Below are positions 12,868 to 25,114 of a stretch of DNA of 64,000 bases, piece by piece; positions within the stretch are counted from its first letter, which is position 1, and each line of letters opens with the position of its first letter. The position numbers were made by a program, and so were the translations under genes. Source of the stretch: Sophora flavescens. Its lineage: Eukaryota; Streptophyta; Magnoliopsida; Fabales; Fabaceae. The stretch spans positions 98,106,210-98,170,209 of the forward strand of contig CM061063.1 of NCBI GenBank assembly GCA_030762895.1, written 5' to 3'. The notes beneath the pieces are model-generated. The model did no database searches, had not been told where the DNA came from, and saw nothing but the letters and a program-made list of their open reading frames with translations.

Positions 12868-13281
12868 CTAAGCACAATCTATTAGGATATGGTTGAAAGA
12901 TAACCAATGCATGCCTAAGATTACATCTAATTGTACTAAAGGCAAACAGATCAAGTCTATAAGGAAATGTCCATTCTGAATGACGATAGGACAGTTTAAG
13001 CAAATAGAATTAACAGTCACAGGTTCAGCAGTTGGGGTAGAAACAATCAGATTATATGGCAAGGAAGAAACAGGAAAATCTAGAATTTTCACACGATCCA
13101 TCGAAATAAAAGAATAAGTTGCGCCTGAATCGAAAAGTACAGATAAGAGATTACCAGTAATGTCACACTTACCTTGCACAAGATCAGTGGAGTTCCATGC
13201 CTCAGCACCACTCATGGTATACACTCTTCCCTTAACGGTTGGCTTGTTTACTCTGGCCTCCACTTCCTGTCCCCGAAACAC
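12868..13281 (-). pseudogene. Retroelement aspartic protease
   Basis: This 137-codon frame contains the retropepsin active-site triplet in LFDSGATYSFIS and the later DVILGMHWL block typical of RVP_2 domains. It overlaps the end of gag in another frame and stops just before the protease-RT linker, which resumes at 12804. The Asp-Ser-Gly triad is intact. However, the usual CCHC zinc knuckle between gag and protease is not visible, so the junction near 13250 looks deleted. Processing of a polyprotein is not expected. Confidence 0.85.
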
Positions 13282-13969
13282 TATGACGAGCTTGTTGTTG
13301 TTTCTGGTTGTAGCTAGATGCCTGGTGATACGGGTTCCTCTGGTTCTGCTTCCATTTTGAATTCTGGCCTTGATTCTGGCTCTTAGGATGAACAGGTCCT
13401 CCTGCGCTTCCCTTGATATCCCTTCCTCTGCCCATCATCTCAATTTTTCGGCACTTCTCCACTACTGCTTGGAAGTTCCTAATCTCCAATGGCAATACCG
13501 ATTCTTTAATCTCGAAGCGCACACCGGCTTCAAACTGCTCACACTTCCATTCCTCACTGGGATTGTCTTGAAAGAAATGGAAATACTTGGCAAGGGATTC
13601 AAACCTTGTCGCATACTCCCCTACTATCAGGTCCCGCTGACTCTGCCTCATGAACTCCTGCTCCTTCTCTTTTCGGGCACTCCGGGGAAAGTATTTGTCT
13701 AGAAACTTGCCACGATATACTCCCCAGGTGATCGCCTGGTGCTCAGCCTCCAACAACTGCCTGGTGCCCTTCCACCAGTACTCAGCATTGCCCACTAGCT
13801 GGAACACGAAATAGGGTACCTTAGATTCCTCTGGAGTGTGTACCAGATTGAAGATCTTCTCTAGCTCCTGAATCCAAAGATCGACCTTTATTGGATCCAC
13901 GTGTGCGTGGGCAGCGAAATCCATTCCTCCGTAGCGTCGTCCACGTCCACGAGCACCTCTCTAGTTCAT
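13232..13969 (-). pseudogene. gag capsid domain
   Basis: The main frame begins MDFAAHAHVDPIKVDLWIQE and has the Retrotrans_gag pattern (AEYWWKG, YFPRSARKEKEQEF, GEYATRFESLAKY, FEAGVRFEI). A Gln/Asn/Ser-rich tail follows. The likely original start is upstream at 13969-13967, but a stop is the third codon there, so only initiation at the later Met would give product. A CCHC knuckle is missing. It would form the particle core in an active element; here it is a relic. Confidence 0.85.
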
Positions 13970-14135
13970 ACTGACCTCTACCACACAAGCAGTCAGATAA
14001 CAGCCAGAAAAGGGATGTGAACCATGGGTCATCACACATTACCTCAAAGAAGTAATTCAAACAACATCCAGACAGAGAAAAACATAACTTCAACACAACA
14101 GACCTAAACCCAAACATTCCCGAAAGACTCGACTA

Positions 14136-14147
14136 GCTCTTATACCA
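14136..14147 (-). other. Primer-binding site (iMet tRNA type)
   Basis: On the minus strand, TGGTATAAGAGC sits 5 bp after the 5' LTR end. It differs at one base from the TGGTATCAGAGC that pairs with initiator-methionine tRNA, as in most plant chromoviruses. Confidence 0.75.
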
Positions 14148-14152
14148 ACTAA

Positions 14153-15770
14153 TGTGACACCCTAAAACCCGGCATCACAAGGTTACCCGTTGAGGTAAAG
14201 AAACCTATTTAAAACACTGGTCGCTTTCGGAAAAATAACCTTTTATATAGGGTTACTGAAAAAGGGTACTCAATTTTTTTTGTTAAAAGAAGTTAAGAAA
14301 AGGTAATGAACACTCAACATGAAAATAAACATCATACATATAAATATAACTGTCCCACTTGAGATCTTAGGTTTGACTACAAAACAGCCCTTGTCGAACC
14401 GGCCAACATACACTAAAACAGCTACTGAAGAAACAGGTGAGAAAAGAAACATCAAACTGAGGATAGGGAACTGGGTACAAGACTCAAAAGATGGCTCTAA
14501 AGGCCCAGGGACTATCGGGACAACTCCAAAAGCCGACGAACGATCTACCAATGCCTCCTACATGCATAGTGACCATAGACGCTACCCCTAGACGAGATAT
14601 CAGATGCCGGATCGATAACGTCACAACCATCGTCGATAGGGACGTCATCATCTCCGGGATCCTACGGATGGTACTCTGGCTCCTCCTCCTCCACGTCCTC
14701 GACCTCTAACAGCTCAAGAGGTTCTTCCTCGAGATCCTCTTCGGGATCCTCCTCCACTGGATCCACCGCAAACGGTTCCACTAGATCAAAATGCTCATGA
14801 AGGAGACCGGTGACTTGTAGCGTATGGAGGTAGTACCATGGAGGTGGAAGTGCCACAGTCCTCGTCTTGACGGTATGAATCCTTCGTACGGGCACTCCGT
14901 TAGCATTCGTCTCAGTAGTCCTGACTGGTCCTCGATACGTCGCGGTCGTCGCACCCTCATGTATAGTTCAGTTCCCTGCCGTCCCAGCATGATCAAACAC
15001 TTCGCTCCTCGAGCTCGACTGTGGCAAGGGAACAACTTTGATGAAGAACTCTAAGAGAAAAGCTTGATAAAAATGTAAACTTTGTAAAAGAGAAGAAGAA
15101 GAAGAAGAAATGTAGTAAAGTGTAAATATGAGAAATGGAGGAAAGTGATGAAGTATGAAAATGAAGAGTGTTTATAGAGAGTGAGAGGATAGGGTCACGG
15201 TTATGTGAGAGGAAGAAAGAGGAGAAAAAATAAGGTGGGTTGCTTGTAGAGAGGATAAGGAGTTAAGGTGATGTGATGTGATTGGAGAGAGAAAGATGAA
15301 AAAGTGAGATTTTTTAAAAAAAAAAAGAGTCATGATTCACCTTTTGAGGTGTGTCATAACCTTCACATCAAGCCACTTCATGTCACTTCATTCTCTTGAT
15401 GCTCTGCTCCATTGCGTATCAGATGACTTCCCCGATCGTATTTCCCGATGATTTCTCCCAGGAAATCCGTAAGATTTGGCCCTGAACAAGATTTTTCGAC
15501 CAAACCCACACAAAACATCATAAAAACACTAACTGTCTCATTCACGAATTAAAATTTGGTCTCTAGCTCAATAAACTTGTACTGGCAGTGAGAACCCAGA
15601 CCGGTTTTCGTTTGAATTTTCGATCGAAAATTTTACTGTGACTTCATACGGTAAAACAACACAAGAAAATTATTTTATTTTAAATAAAATCATCCTCTAG
15701 ATTTTATAAAAAAAACACATTAAAGCATGTATTTACTGATAAGGAAGCATACGAAAAACAGGGTGTTACA
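14153..15770 (-). mobile_element. 5' LTR of the Tekay-like element, internally deleted
   Basis: It shares both ends with 6932-11040, but sequence equivalent to about 7563-10307 is missing; the join lies near 15030 (CAAGGGA to ACAACTTTG). The deletion spares the TATA-like TATAAA (15171-15176, minus strand) and the LTR small ORF but removes the middle of the LTR, including the donor-like region. Confidence 0.88.
14662..15030 (-). CDS. LTR-borne small ORF, acidic C-terminus
   Basis: The minus-strand frame contains GATTATYRGPV, then GVPVRRIHTV, TRTVALPPPWYYLHTL and a strongly acidic end (EEDPEED, EVEDVEEEEPEY). The family is not recognised. Compared with the diverged copy at 48833-49305 over 28 codons centred on the WYYLHTL motif, I count 14 synonymous and 7 replacement differences, so the reading frame has been under selection. 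The 5' end of this copy is cut by the LTR deletion at about 15030. A TGA lies in frame upstream of the GATTATY motif, so this copy is probably not translated from its original start. Confidence 0.5.
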
Positions 15771-16625
15771 GTTGTGATGAACGTTGTTAATAGAGAATAT
15801 TTTTTTTATTTCATCACCATGAACGTTGTTAATAGGGTATTTGGGCTATGTTTTTTTGTATGATGCCTTAATGATAGGGTATTCATGCTACGTCATATGT
15901 CTGATACCTTAATGATAGGGTATTCGGGCTACGTTGTTATGTATGGTGCCGAATGGTATTCCATGGCACGTTGTGCCTAATATACCTGGAAATTGAGCGC
16001 GATCAACTCATTTATTTGGTGTTGGTTCCTCCAGAGATTAGGTACTAAATTAGAGCCTGAATATTGAAGTGTTCATGCATTTTTTCCAAAAAACTGTGAT
16101 CGGGTATGAAACCTAGTGATAGACTACTTGTTTATTTATGGAAATGTACATGTGTATATGTTCTCTATTGTGTCGCGCATGCGATTACTGTGTTAAATCC
16201 ATATATCGGTGTCTCACCCTTACAAATATATCAGGGTTATTCTAGACTACTATAGTACTTTGGTACACATGCATGAATGAAGAAAAGGACTTCACTAAGT
16301 CATTCGAGGACTTAGATTCTAGATGCTTGAAACGGTATCTGTTCGTGGGAAAGACCACGGGGGTATTTCCAATAATGTCTTGTAGAGCGACCAGCTTAGG
16401 AGTCTTGTTTTGGGTTTTATGTTGAAAAGGTCGGTAACAATGATATTGTAATATATTCTTGGTTTTCAGTTTCTGTTGTTGGAAATTGAACCATTTTGAA
16501 AATAAAAATGGTATGCCGTGGTGACTTCTTTAAGAATACGACTTTACTATTTATTATATGTATTAAGGTGTTCTAGAATTATTCGTGGAAGAAAATTTTT
16601 ACACCCGAGTTTTCTGCCTTATAAT
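15771..16625 (+). mobile_element. Long LTR (subfamily B), 3' part, end deleted
   Basis: It resumes the LTR begun at 4377. It carries a GATAGGGTATTC repeat (15820-15960) and the acceptor-like ACAAATATATCAG ending at 16234. The last ~150 bp of the LTR and the start of the internal domain are gone: the text jumps from TTTTCTGCCTTATA to AAAGAAGGAACTTTATTAG at about 16625. Confidence 0.8.
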
Positions 16626-16856
16626 AAAGAAGGAACTTTATTAGAGTCATGGTTGTAAATATGTATTACCTATGCATTTTTACACTCACGAACCTATTAA
16701 AGAATCTTTTTACAAACTGAACTTTCATGTATTCTTTTCAGATCGACAAAGTTTTTATATATACTTTCTTGTGAAAGTAAAACCTTGGATTAATGAAATC
16801 TTGTCTAGTTTTGAGTCGAAATTTCGAGGACGAAATTTTTTTTAGTGGGGTAGTAA
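16626..16856 (+). mobile_element. Truncated internal region with polypurine tract
   Basis: It is nearly identical to 4143-4376, with the same CGAGGACGAAATT block and AGTGGGGTAGTAA end immediately before a new LTR. It holds no coding sequence. Confidence 0.75.
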
Positions 16857-17459
16857 TGTAACACCCCGATTTTTTTGCTTTCTAAGATCGGTATAAATAT
16901 AAATAAACGTTTATAGTTTTATTTGAAACTTAGAAAATAATTTTGGGAAAACCAGAGTAATATTCATATCATACTTATTTTCATAAGTATATGGTGAAAT
17001 TTTTGGTTGAAAATTCAGACGGAACCCGGTCTGTGTTTTTACTGACAGTCATGATTACCCTAAATCGGGTAATCGACGGAGTCGAGAACGGACATGTAGA
17101 GACAAAACCCGACATCGGATGCTGATACCTCTTGCCACCTATGGTGGTGAGTCATATGAATGAGTCACCAATGTCATGATGACATTTAAACAAAAATCTA
17201 GATATTTCTTTAAACTAGTGTAAAGACCATTTTGCCCTTGGACCATTTTACCCATGAACTTTCATTGAAATGACAAGTTTGCCCCACAATTTAGGGACAC
17301 AAATCAGTCACATCATCACTCATTTCTCACCACATGTTAGTCATGATTACTTATTAGGTGGATTTTACCATTTTAGCCTTTATGTTTGTTTTATTCACAA
17401 GTTTGTCATTGTACAAGATTACCACTTTGCCCTTGAATTTTGTGCTTTGGACCCAAATA
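16857..17459 (+). mobile_element. Third LTR (subfamily B), 5' part
   Basis: It starts TGTAACACCCCGATTTTTTT and follows the LTR at 4377 closely. It is cut after CCCAAATA by the solo LTR at 17460 and resumes at 21218. Confidence 0.85.
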
Positions 17460-18522
17460 TGTAACAGCCTGATTTTTAATTACGTTGTTTGACCGGTTAA
17501 AACATAATTAATTATATTTTAATCTGAGAGTTAGAAAATGATTTTTAAATAAAATAAAATCATATTCATAGTCTCTCTTATGGAGCCCGGTCTGCGTTTT
17601 TAACTGACAGTATAATTTTATACTGATAGAAAACCCTAATTTGACCCAAAAACTGAAATTTGTATATTTTTTTATATTTTGTCAGTGAGGAAGTCTACTT
17701 TCCAAATTTCTAATCAGAAATAAAATATTATGTTTATTCGGACGAATTTTGGTAAAAGGTCGGACTGAAAACAGTCGGTGTTTTCACTGACAGTAAGATT
17801 TTAATGATCAGAAAACCTTATTTTGACTCGTGAACGAAATGGTTTATATTTAAACCATATTTCCAATGAGCTTGGTTAGTTTGAAAATTTTCAGTCGAAA
17901 ACGAAATATTACGCTTTTATACGGGCATAAAACCCTAATTGAGAAACCGACAGAGTCAGAAATGGAACTGTAGAGACCTGTCAAGAGATCGGGACAACGA
18001 GTTATACATGATGACTCATGGAGGATGAGCAACCAAGCATTTATGAGCATTAAATGCTAGTAATCATGACTTTTAGGTGAAAAGACCAACATACCCCCAA
18101 GCTTTCGCGGGTATTAATCAGACACATCTACGCACTTTTAACCACTCATTATACATGGTTGTAAACCTCCCACATCTCCTAAAATTCGTACATCCATATA
18201 TACTTAATCATACCTATTTCGTTTTGCTTTCGTTTCATTATTTTCCTCTCAAAAATCGAATTCGGGTAAATGATAGAGCTACGTACGGAATTTCTGGGAA
18301 CCACTAATGGATAGGATCGGTGACTCATTGGTGAGTCACTATGTGTGGCCCAAAATCAGTCACACCTCCCTCAAATGTGAGCCACATATTATGAACCATG
18401 ATTAGCCAAAATACCCTTAGTTAAGTTAACTATTAACTATGATTAATCATATATTAATTTGATATTCACAAAACCCATTATTTGGACTCTAAGGAACCAA
18501 AAAAAAACCCTGAATATAAGCC

Positions 18523-18530
18523 TATATAAA
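18523..18530 (+). promoter_or_regulatory. LTR TATA box
   Basis: TATATAAA occurs within GCCTATATAAAGACTC about 1.06 kb into the solo LTR, followed by a C/T-rich leader (CATCTCCCCACTTCTCTTC). Confidence 0.6.
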
Positions 18531-20375
18531 GACTCAAAACCGCAGCTGCCATCTCCCCACTTCTCTTCATCTTCCTCACCAAGTTTTCTCCATTTTCTCT
18601 AAGCTACAAAACTCATGAGAACACCGAATCTCCACCGAAAATATGACCCTCTTACTTTATGGAACTCGGAAAACTCTAAACATAAAAGTTGTTCCTCTTT
18701 CTCCCTCTTTCCAACAAGCTAAAGATCATCAAAAACGGATAAGCAGATTTGGAGATATGCTCCAAATACCGAAACTACCCAGAATTCTCAGCAACACACG
18801 AAACAGCAGAAAGAAGGCCCTTTTCACCCCTGTAATGATCCAAAAAAATGTAACCTTCAACACCAAAGTGGTTCCTTTTCTTCTTATCTTTCTAACAAGC
18901 CAAAGTTTGTGATTTTTGGATGAGTATATTGTGAGATACACTCAGAATACCATCACACCCTCAAGGTGTCCAGTTTTCAACTTAGTGAAGGTTGATCATT
19001 TTCTTCATTTATTCAATCTTAAAGAGGTAAAAGCTCATTTCCTTGATCATCTAAGCTTTCATATTCATGTATTTCTTATGTTTATGCCATGAATCATATT
19101 TTTCCATTCCTGGATCTAGAACTTTGAATAATTCTAGAAAATTGTAGAAAAATCATAAAAATGTGAAACCAATTTCAATGATCTTGTTATGTCATCTACT
19201 TTCATTATCTAAGAGTATGTGAGCAAAAACATTTTCTACCTATATGATCTTGATCTGGCCGAACCAAGTATAGAAAATGGGTTTGGTATTTTTGCTTCTT
19301 TTAGGAAATCCAATGCTTATGTTAAGCTCTCTAATACCTATATGGTTATGATCTAAGAGCATAACTTCAACAAAGATTTCTATCCCAATTTTATTGTGTT
19401 GGCTGAAAATCTAGAATTTATGAGTTTATTGATTTTGTTAAATTAATGAATTCTAATGATTGTTTAATACTCTTAAGTATCTAAGTAATCTAAACCCAAG
19501 AACTCAAATCAAAAAGAATTTCCTAGCCTATTTTACTATACATGGCCAAAACCCTAACCCTAAAGGTTAGAGGATTTTGTTTCAAATTTTAGTCTTGTAA
19601 TAAGTAATCTATGTTAGTTAAGACTCTAGTAACTAGGATCCAAAAGATAGCATTAAGAAGATAACCCTAAACCTATTTTCTTAGTCATGGCCGAACCTAG
19701 CCCTATAGTGTCATAGATGGTTGTTGTTTGATTAATTATAGTTACATTTTTTGGTTCAAGGTGAAACTATTAAGCTGTGGTGTGATAGCGAGGAACGTTA
19801 AGTTTGGGATTTCGGTGCTAGCTCGGGTGGGGGAAAGAACCAATCTACCGTTGGAAACGATAAGTAGTATATTCTATAATAATTGTGTAGGGCGACCTAA
19901 ACCCTACTTGTAGTTGAGTAATCGACAAGACCAAAATCATGTTGAATGCTTTTCTGAAAAATCAATGATGATTTGGGGATTGTAGGTTTACCAACGTTAG
20001 GATGATTTTATCTTATCTGAGGTTGATTGAATTTATTATTATTATTATTGAATTGCTTATATGTGATATTTTGTGGTATTTGAATATTTATGATTGTTTG
20101 TGATGCATGATCTGCCTTGTTTTTAATACTATGCTTAGTTGATTTTAAGCAAGGATATATGTTGTTCGGGAGATGATGGTTTGGGTGAGAGAATGAATTG
20201 ACTTAGAGGTGCCTAGCTTAATTAAGTTATCTAATGGATGAGATGTGACATAGAATGCGGGTTGAGGTTATGATGTGAGATTGAGGTACTAGGTTGTTAA
20301 TGATGCGAGATAGTGAGATTCATATAGAGGCTTTGATGCAGATACTTTTTCAGTCCATGACGCGTTGATCTGATT

Positions 20376-20560
20376 TATCCTATCAAAATATAGAAGTGCA
20401 CTATATCGAATCCTAACCTATCAAAAGATAGAAGAGCACTAAACTGAATCCTATCCTACCAAAAGATAGAAGAGCACTATACCGGATCCTATCTTATCGA
20501 AATATAGAAGTCCACTATGCCGAGTTTTATCCTATCAAAAGATAGAAGTGTACTATATTG
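20376..20560 (+). repeat. ~34-bp minisatellite in solo LTR
   Basis: About five units of CCTATCAAAAGATAGAAG plus AGCACTATACCGAAT-like spacer. Each unit holds a small palindrome (CTATC...GATAG). It is found in this LTR only within the window. Confidence 0.8.
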
Positions 20561-21270
20561 AGTTCTTTGCATCGGACTACCATGGACTACTGACGAATGT
20601 TAAAGGAATAGAGACAGTTATGTTAGCATAAGGATTTAGATGGCATGAGTTGAGGGTAGAGGACGATATCGTACTTTGCGGATGATTGCTAATTATGGAT
20701 GTTAATTGTGTGTGACAGTTATTGTATGATATACTATGACTCTATTTCCGCTTTTTGATGATAGAACTATTTCTTATCCCCTGTATCTTTCTGTATGTTT
20801 TATTTTATATTTTATGGGATCGTACTTGAAGACCATGTGGCTGAGCTGAACGAAGAGGGATTGGATGGAACTCCCTATGAACCAGAAGCCGGAGGTCGAG
20901 TCGTGACCTATCGTGATTAGGGTCTAGTTAGTCTATGGCCAGTGCATCTCGTGAGACGTTTTTATATTTTTTGCTAAGTTTAATATTTTGTTTAAGTATT
21001 TCTGTGAGGGATCTTACTGAGAGAATACCCTCAACAGTAGTTTGAAATATGTGTAAAAGACTTATGTGTGTATTTATAACTGTGGTGTGATGTTTAAGTT
21101 ATATGTTTATTAACTTAAGTTTTAATTTTTATGTATTTTCAAGTTACGTACGCGGTTAAGAATTTAATTAAGAAGGATTTAATCTAATAAAACATAAGGG
21201 CACAACGCAGTGTCTCAAAATACCCTTGATTCCCCACTGCCCAAGCCTCCAAGGAGCCCATCTTCACGCC

Positions 21271-21277
21271 TATAAAA
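21271..21277 (+). promoter_or_regulatory. LTR TATA box
   Basis: CGCCTATAAAAGGCC is at the same LTR coordinate as the box at 5156; the two neighbourhoods are almost identical. Confidence 0.6.
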
Positions 21278-23149
21278 GGCCAACTTCATCTTCTTCAAAT
21301 GGTTGTTCATCATTTTCCATTAAAACTCTTAAGTTACTTAGGCTTTATTTGTGAAGGAAGTAGGTGATTTCTTGCCAATTTCTTGACTCCAAGTGGTAGT
21401 CTTTGTTCCTCATCATCATTAAGCATCATGTTCTTCAATTACTTTCTTGATTTAAGGCCTTAATCATCTTTCCAATTTCTAGATCTAGAAAGTTTGAAAT
21501 TCTCTAGAAAATCATAGAAAAATCCTAAAAATATGAAACGAATTTCTATGAGTTATTTATCATCTCTACTATCATAATCGAAGAGATTGATGCAAATAAA
21601 ATTTTCCTCCCAATTTAACCCTCCAAGGCCGAACCCTACTTGTGTGGGTGTAGGAGGTTTTGCTTATTTTTCTTAGAAAGTGAACTTGTATATCATCTTT
21701 CTAGCATGTAAGTATGTTGAATCCAAGTTGTTGTGTTCAAATAAAATCCCTAGCTCATGTTTCTATTAAGGGCCGAAACTGAGTTTTAAAGGAATTGGAG
21801 TATTTGATTTCAATTCTTTGTGTTAAACCATTAAACCTATGTCTTAAGTATTAAGGAGCATTAATCCAAAGACTTAAGCAATTTAGAAATTTTAGTCACC
21901 AAACCCTAGCATGGACATCAATTACCTATAGGGGATAGGTGATTTTATTTGCTTGTTTTTTTTTTATAATTGTTGTATGTGGTTTGTTGAAGGAGATTGT
22001 GTATGAATCGTGTACGTATGCTGTCAAAAACCGGAGTGTCGGCGAACGGGTAACATAAGGAAAGATCTTAAAGAGGTAAGGGGAGCTTACCTGAGGGATT
22101 TTTCCCCAATAACTGTATGTGATTAGTGTGTGCTCTGTATTATTTATTTGTGGTTGTGGGCTTGTTTAATTTGGTTCAAGTTGTTTAAGTTATGTTATTT
22201 TTACCTGTGATGGTTGATTTGCATTTAAATTGTTTATATGAAACTATATTATAATGTGTTGTGATGCATGATCTGCCTGGGAATATTTTTGTGATATTGT
22301 TGTTGATAGCGTAAGAGTGTTTTATGAGTCATAGTGAAGACGTAACCGTGAAAATATTTTTGTACTGCTAGTTTATACATAGAAATTTTCTAAGTATTAG
22401 AAAATGTTATTTTAAGAAAATAAGTTTCAAAAATAATTTTATTATGGTGTTGGAAAAATTATTTTACTAAAAAGGTCATAATTGGACTTAAAACGTTTTT
22501 AAAAACGTCAAACGTCGGACAATCCCGATAATATTTATGGTAGGATTACTAAAAACAGTAATATTAGTTAAAATAGAGAATTTGTATCAAAGCAATATTT
22601 TCAAGTTTAAAATATTAATTTTATGAAAGAAAATGAATTTTAAGTGATTTTGATGATTTTGTAAAACAAATTTCCAACGTAAATGTATTTTTCGTAAAAT
22701 AGTTTTATACAACGGGTTATTTCCGACAACTTGGATAAGTTTCGGAAGTTTTTTTTTATATTTTGTGTTTCACCGAACTAAAATAGTGTTAACATAAACC
22801 TAGTATCAAAGATGTCGTGATATTGGCATTCTTAATTACAAGCACGAATATCTTTGATCCGTGTTATGTTGTTACACGTTGTACCATTGTTACACGTTGT
22901 GATGAACATTGTTAATAGAGAATATTGTTTTTTATTTCATCACCACGAACCTAAGACTGATTGCAAGGTCTAAGGTTTTGTGATTGAGCATTCGGACTTC
23001 ATGTCCTGTGTTAGTGTTGAAAAATCTATCACCTTAAAAATTATGAATAGTCGTAAGCCATCTTGAGCTTCCACAAAAGAAGAATGAACACAAAGAAAAA
23101 TAACGAGAACAAAATGTTTTATATGCTTGCATTGGCAGACGTGCCACGT

Positions 23150-23375
23150 CCTATGTTTGATACCAAAATGATAGGGTATTCGGGCTACGTTGTTATGTAT
23201 GATGCCTTAATGATAGGGTATTCATGCTATGTCCTATGTCTGATACCTTAATAATAGGGTATTCGGGCTACGTTGTTTTGTATGATGCCTTAATGATAGG
23301 GTATTCATTCTACGTCCTATGTCTGATACCTTAATGATAGGGTATTCGGGCTACGTTGTTATGTATGGTGCCGAA
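23150..23375 (+). repeat. ~55-bp minisatellite, GATAGGGTATTC units
   Basis: About four units of AATGATAGGGTATTCGGGCT followed by ACGTTGTTATGTATGATGCC or ACGTCCTATGTCTGATACC. Shorter arrays of the same unit occur at 15820-15960. Confidence 0.8.
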
Positions 23376-23972
23376 TGGTATTCCATGCCACGTTGTGCCT
23401 AATATACCTAGCAAATGAGCATCATCAACTCATTTATTTGGTGTTGGGGTCTCCGGAGATTAGGAACTAAATTAGAGCCTGAATATTGAAGTGTTCATGC
23501 ATTTTTTTTTTCAAAAAACTGTGATCGGGTATGAAACCCAGTGATATACTACTTTTTTATTTATGGAAATGTACATGTGTATATATTCTCTTTTGTGTCG
23601 TGCATGCGGTTATTGTGTTAAATCCATATATTGACGCCTCAGCTTTACAAATATATCAGAGTTATTCTAGACTACTGTAGTACTTTGGTACACTAGTACG
23701 GATGAAGCAAAGGACTTCACTAAGTCATTAGAGGACTTAGATTCTAGATGCTTGAAGAGGTATCTGTTCGTGGGAAAGACCACGGGGGTCTTTCCAATAA
23801 TGTCTTGTAGAGCAACCAGCTTAGGAGTCATATTTTGGTTTTTATGTTGAAAAGGTCGGTAACTGTGATATTGTAATATATTCTTGGTTTTAAGTTTCTC
23901 TTTTTGGAAATTGAACCCTTTTGAAAATAAAAACGGTATGCTGCACGTGTAATGCCCAAGGGGGGTGTTACA

Positions 23973-24027
23973 GACGCAATCGACAGATCCACACCATCAG
24001 TGATGTGGGTGTCTGGAACTGCCCTCT
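23973..24027 (-). mobile_element. Sliver of host LTR (L0)
   Basis: These 55 bp lie between the end of the three-LTR complex and the start of L1. They appear to continue at 53546, where the sequence after L1 begins CCTCG (against CCTCT here). I therefore treat them as the same minus-strand LTR that ends at 55941. Confidence 0.45.
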
Positions 24028-25114
24028 TGTAATATCCGATAACTTTATTAATTTGGACTTACAAGATTAAATGAAATTATGATCAATATTTTAAAATTTT
24101 CTCCTTGTATGAGTTTCTACATGGTAATTTTACTTTATTTTTGACGAAAATGTGCTAGTAATTAATAAAGCCATTTTTCTTTAAGAAATGCTTTTGGGCA
24201 ATATTTAAGCAAATTAGTTATGTTTTTAAGATCTAAATATGATGTGAATATTTGAAACACCTTTAATAATTAAATTAAATTAAATTAATTAAATTAGTGA
24301 CTTTAGTGGTTTGTGAGCTTGTGTGCATTTACCCTCCCATGGCCCAAAGTTATGTTAAGAACGGATATCACCTATTTCCCCTCATTCTTGTCTGCTATCT
24401 TTTCTTGAAAACTCTAGAGAAAATCTAGAGAGAGAAAGTGTGAAGGAGCTTGAGCAAGAGGAGAGGCAAGAAACAGAATAGCTTGGGTTGTCTCTTCTAC
24501 ATCATCATCTTCCTGCAAATTTCATATCAATGGGTATCTACCAAAAAGGTGAGGGATTTTGTTGGTTGCATGTTAATTTTGAATATGATTTGGTGGGGTA
24601 TAAGCTTATATTTAATTTTCTTGGGTAGTACTAAAGTAAAGCATGAGATTTGGTTGAGGATTTTGAAATTTTTGCATGTTTGGATGAAGAGAAATAAATT
24701 TTAAAGGAGGGGGTTGATTAAATTCGGATTTCTGAAAAGACTTTGTAAAATAGTCTTAGTGCTTGTATAAAAAAAGTCTCAGTGCGTGATTTTTCTTGAA
24801 TTATTGGATTTGAATTTTAATATGGGACTAGTTGCATTGTGTTCGTATATGAGTTGGGTAACTCCAGTTAAAATTTAAAACATTTCAAAGATCATTTGGC
24901 TATTCGTTCATTATTTTCATTGACTATTGTTTTGTAAAATTCTATTGTGCGTTCATCTGAATCTAAATTGATTTTTCTGTATTAATTGATGATCGTTTTT
25001 ACCAAATAAAAATATTGAAATGAAAATCTATATGTCAAGAGTCTATATATAAATTTTGAGACAAAATCGAGTTCGTTTGATATGGTAGAAAAATCGTTAC
25101 TTTTAATAGCTCAA
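24028..25114 (+). mobile_element. LTR L1, 5' part
   Basis: It starts TGTAATATCCGATAAC. The other end is proposed at 53545 (GGTCATGACA) with an imperfect duplication (CCTCT/CCTCG). A donor-like AAAAAG|GTGAGG is at 24549. It is broken after CTCAA (25110-25114) by L2, resumes at 47657, is broken again at 48369 and finishes at 52822-53545. No protein is recognised. Confidence 0.55.

Larger units (their letters stand above)
6932..15770 (-). mobile_element. Tekay-like Ty3/gypsy chromovirus, defective
   Basis: This is a minus-strand LTR retrotransposon with termini TGTAACACC...GGTGTCACA and the 5-bp duplication GTTGT on both sides. It has LTRs at 14153-15770 (5') and 6932-11040 (3'). An iMet-type primer-binding site and a polypurine end flank a 3.1-kb internal region that encodes gag, protease, RT, integrase and a chromodomain, in that order. 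It is dead: there are several stops, a deletion removes the RT end, RNase H and the integrase zinc region, and each LTR carries a deletion the other lacks. The chromodomain and 4-kb LTRs point to the Tekay/Del lineage. Confidence 0.9.
17460..21217 (+). mobile_element. Solo LTR, 3758 bp
   Basis: A single LTR starts TGTAACAGCCTGATTTTTAA and ends GCAGTGTCTCA. It is bounded by the 5-bp duplication AAATA (17455-17459 and 21218-21222) and sits inside another LTR whose uninterrupted form is seen at about 5105. A TATA box is at 18523, a donor-like CTTAAAGAG|GTAAAAG lies near 19027, and a minisatellite is at 20376-20560. Near the 3' end an acidic frame (positions 20828-20920, with AELNEEGLDGTPYEPEA) stops at TAG. 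No second copy or internal domain is present, so it is the product of LTR-LTR recombination. Confidence 0.85.
21218..23972 (+). mobile_element. Third LTR (subfamily B), 3' part
   Basis: It continues the LTR begun at 16857. A TATA box is at 21271-21277 (CCTATAAAAGGC), the donor-like AAAGAG|GTAAGGGG at 22076 and the acceptor-like ATATATCAG ends at 23659. The LTR ends in AAGGGGGGTGTTACA at 23972. It is missing the block equivalent to about 6160-6340 of its sister. Confidence 0.85.
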
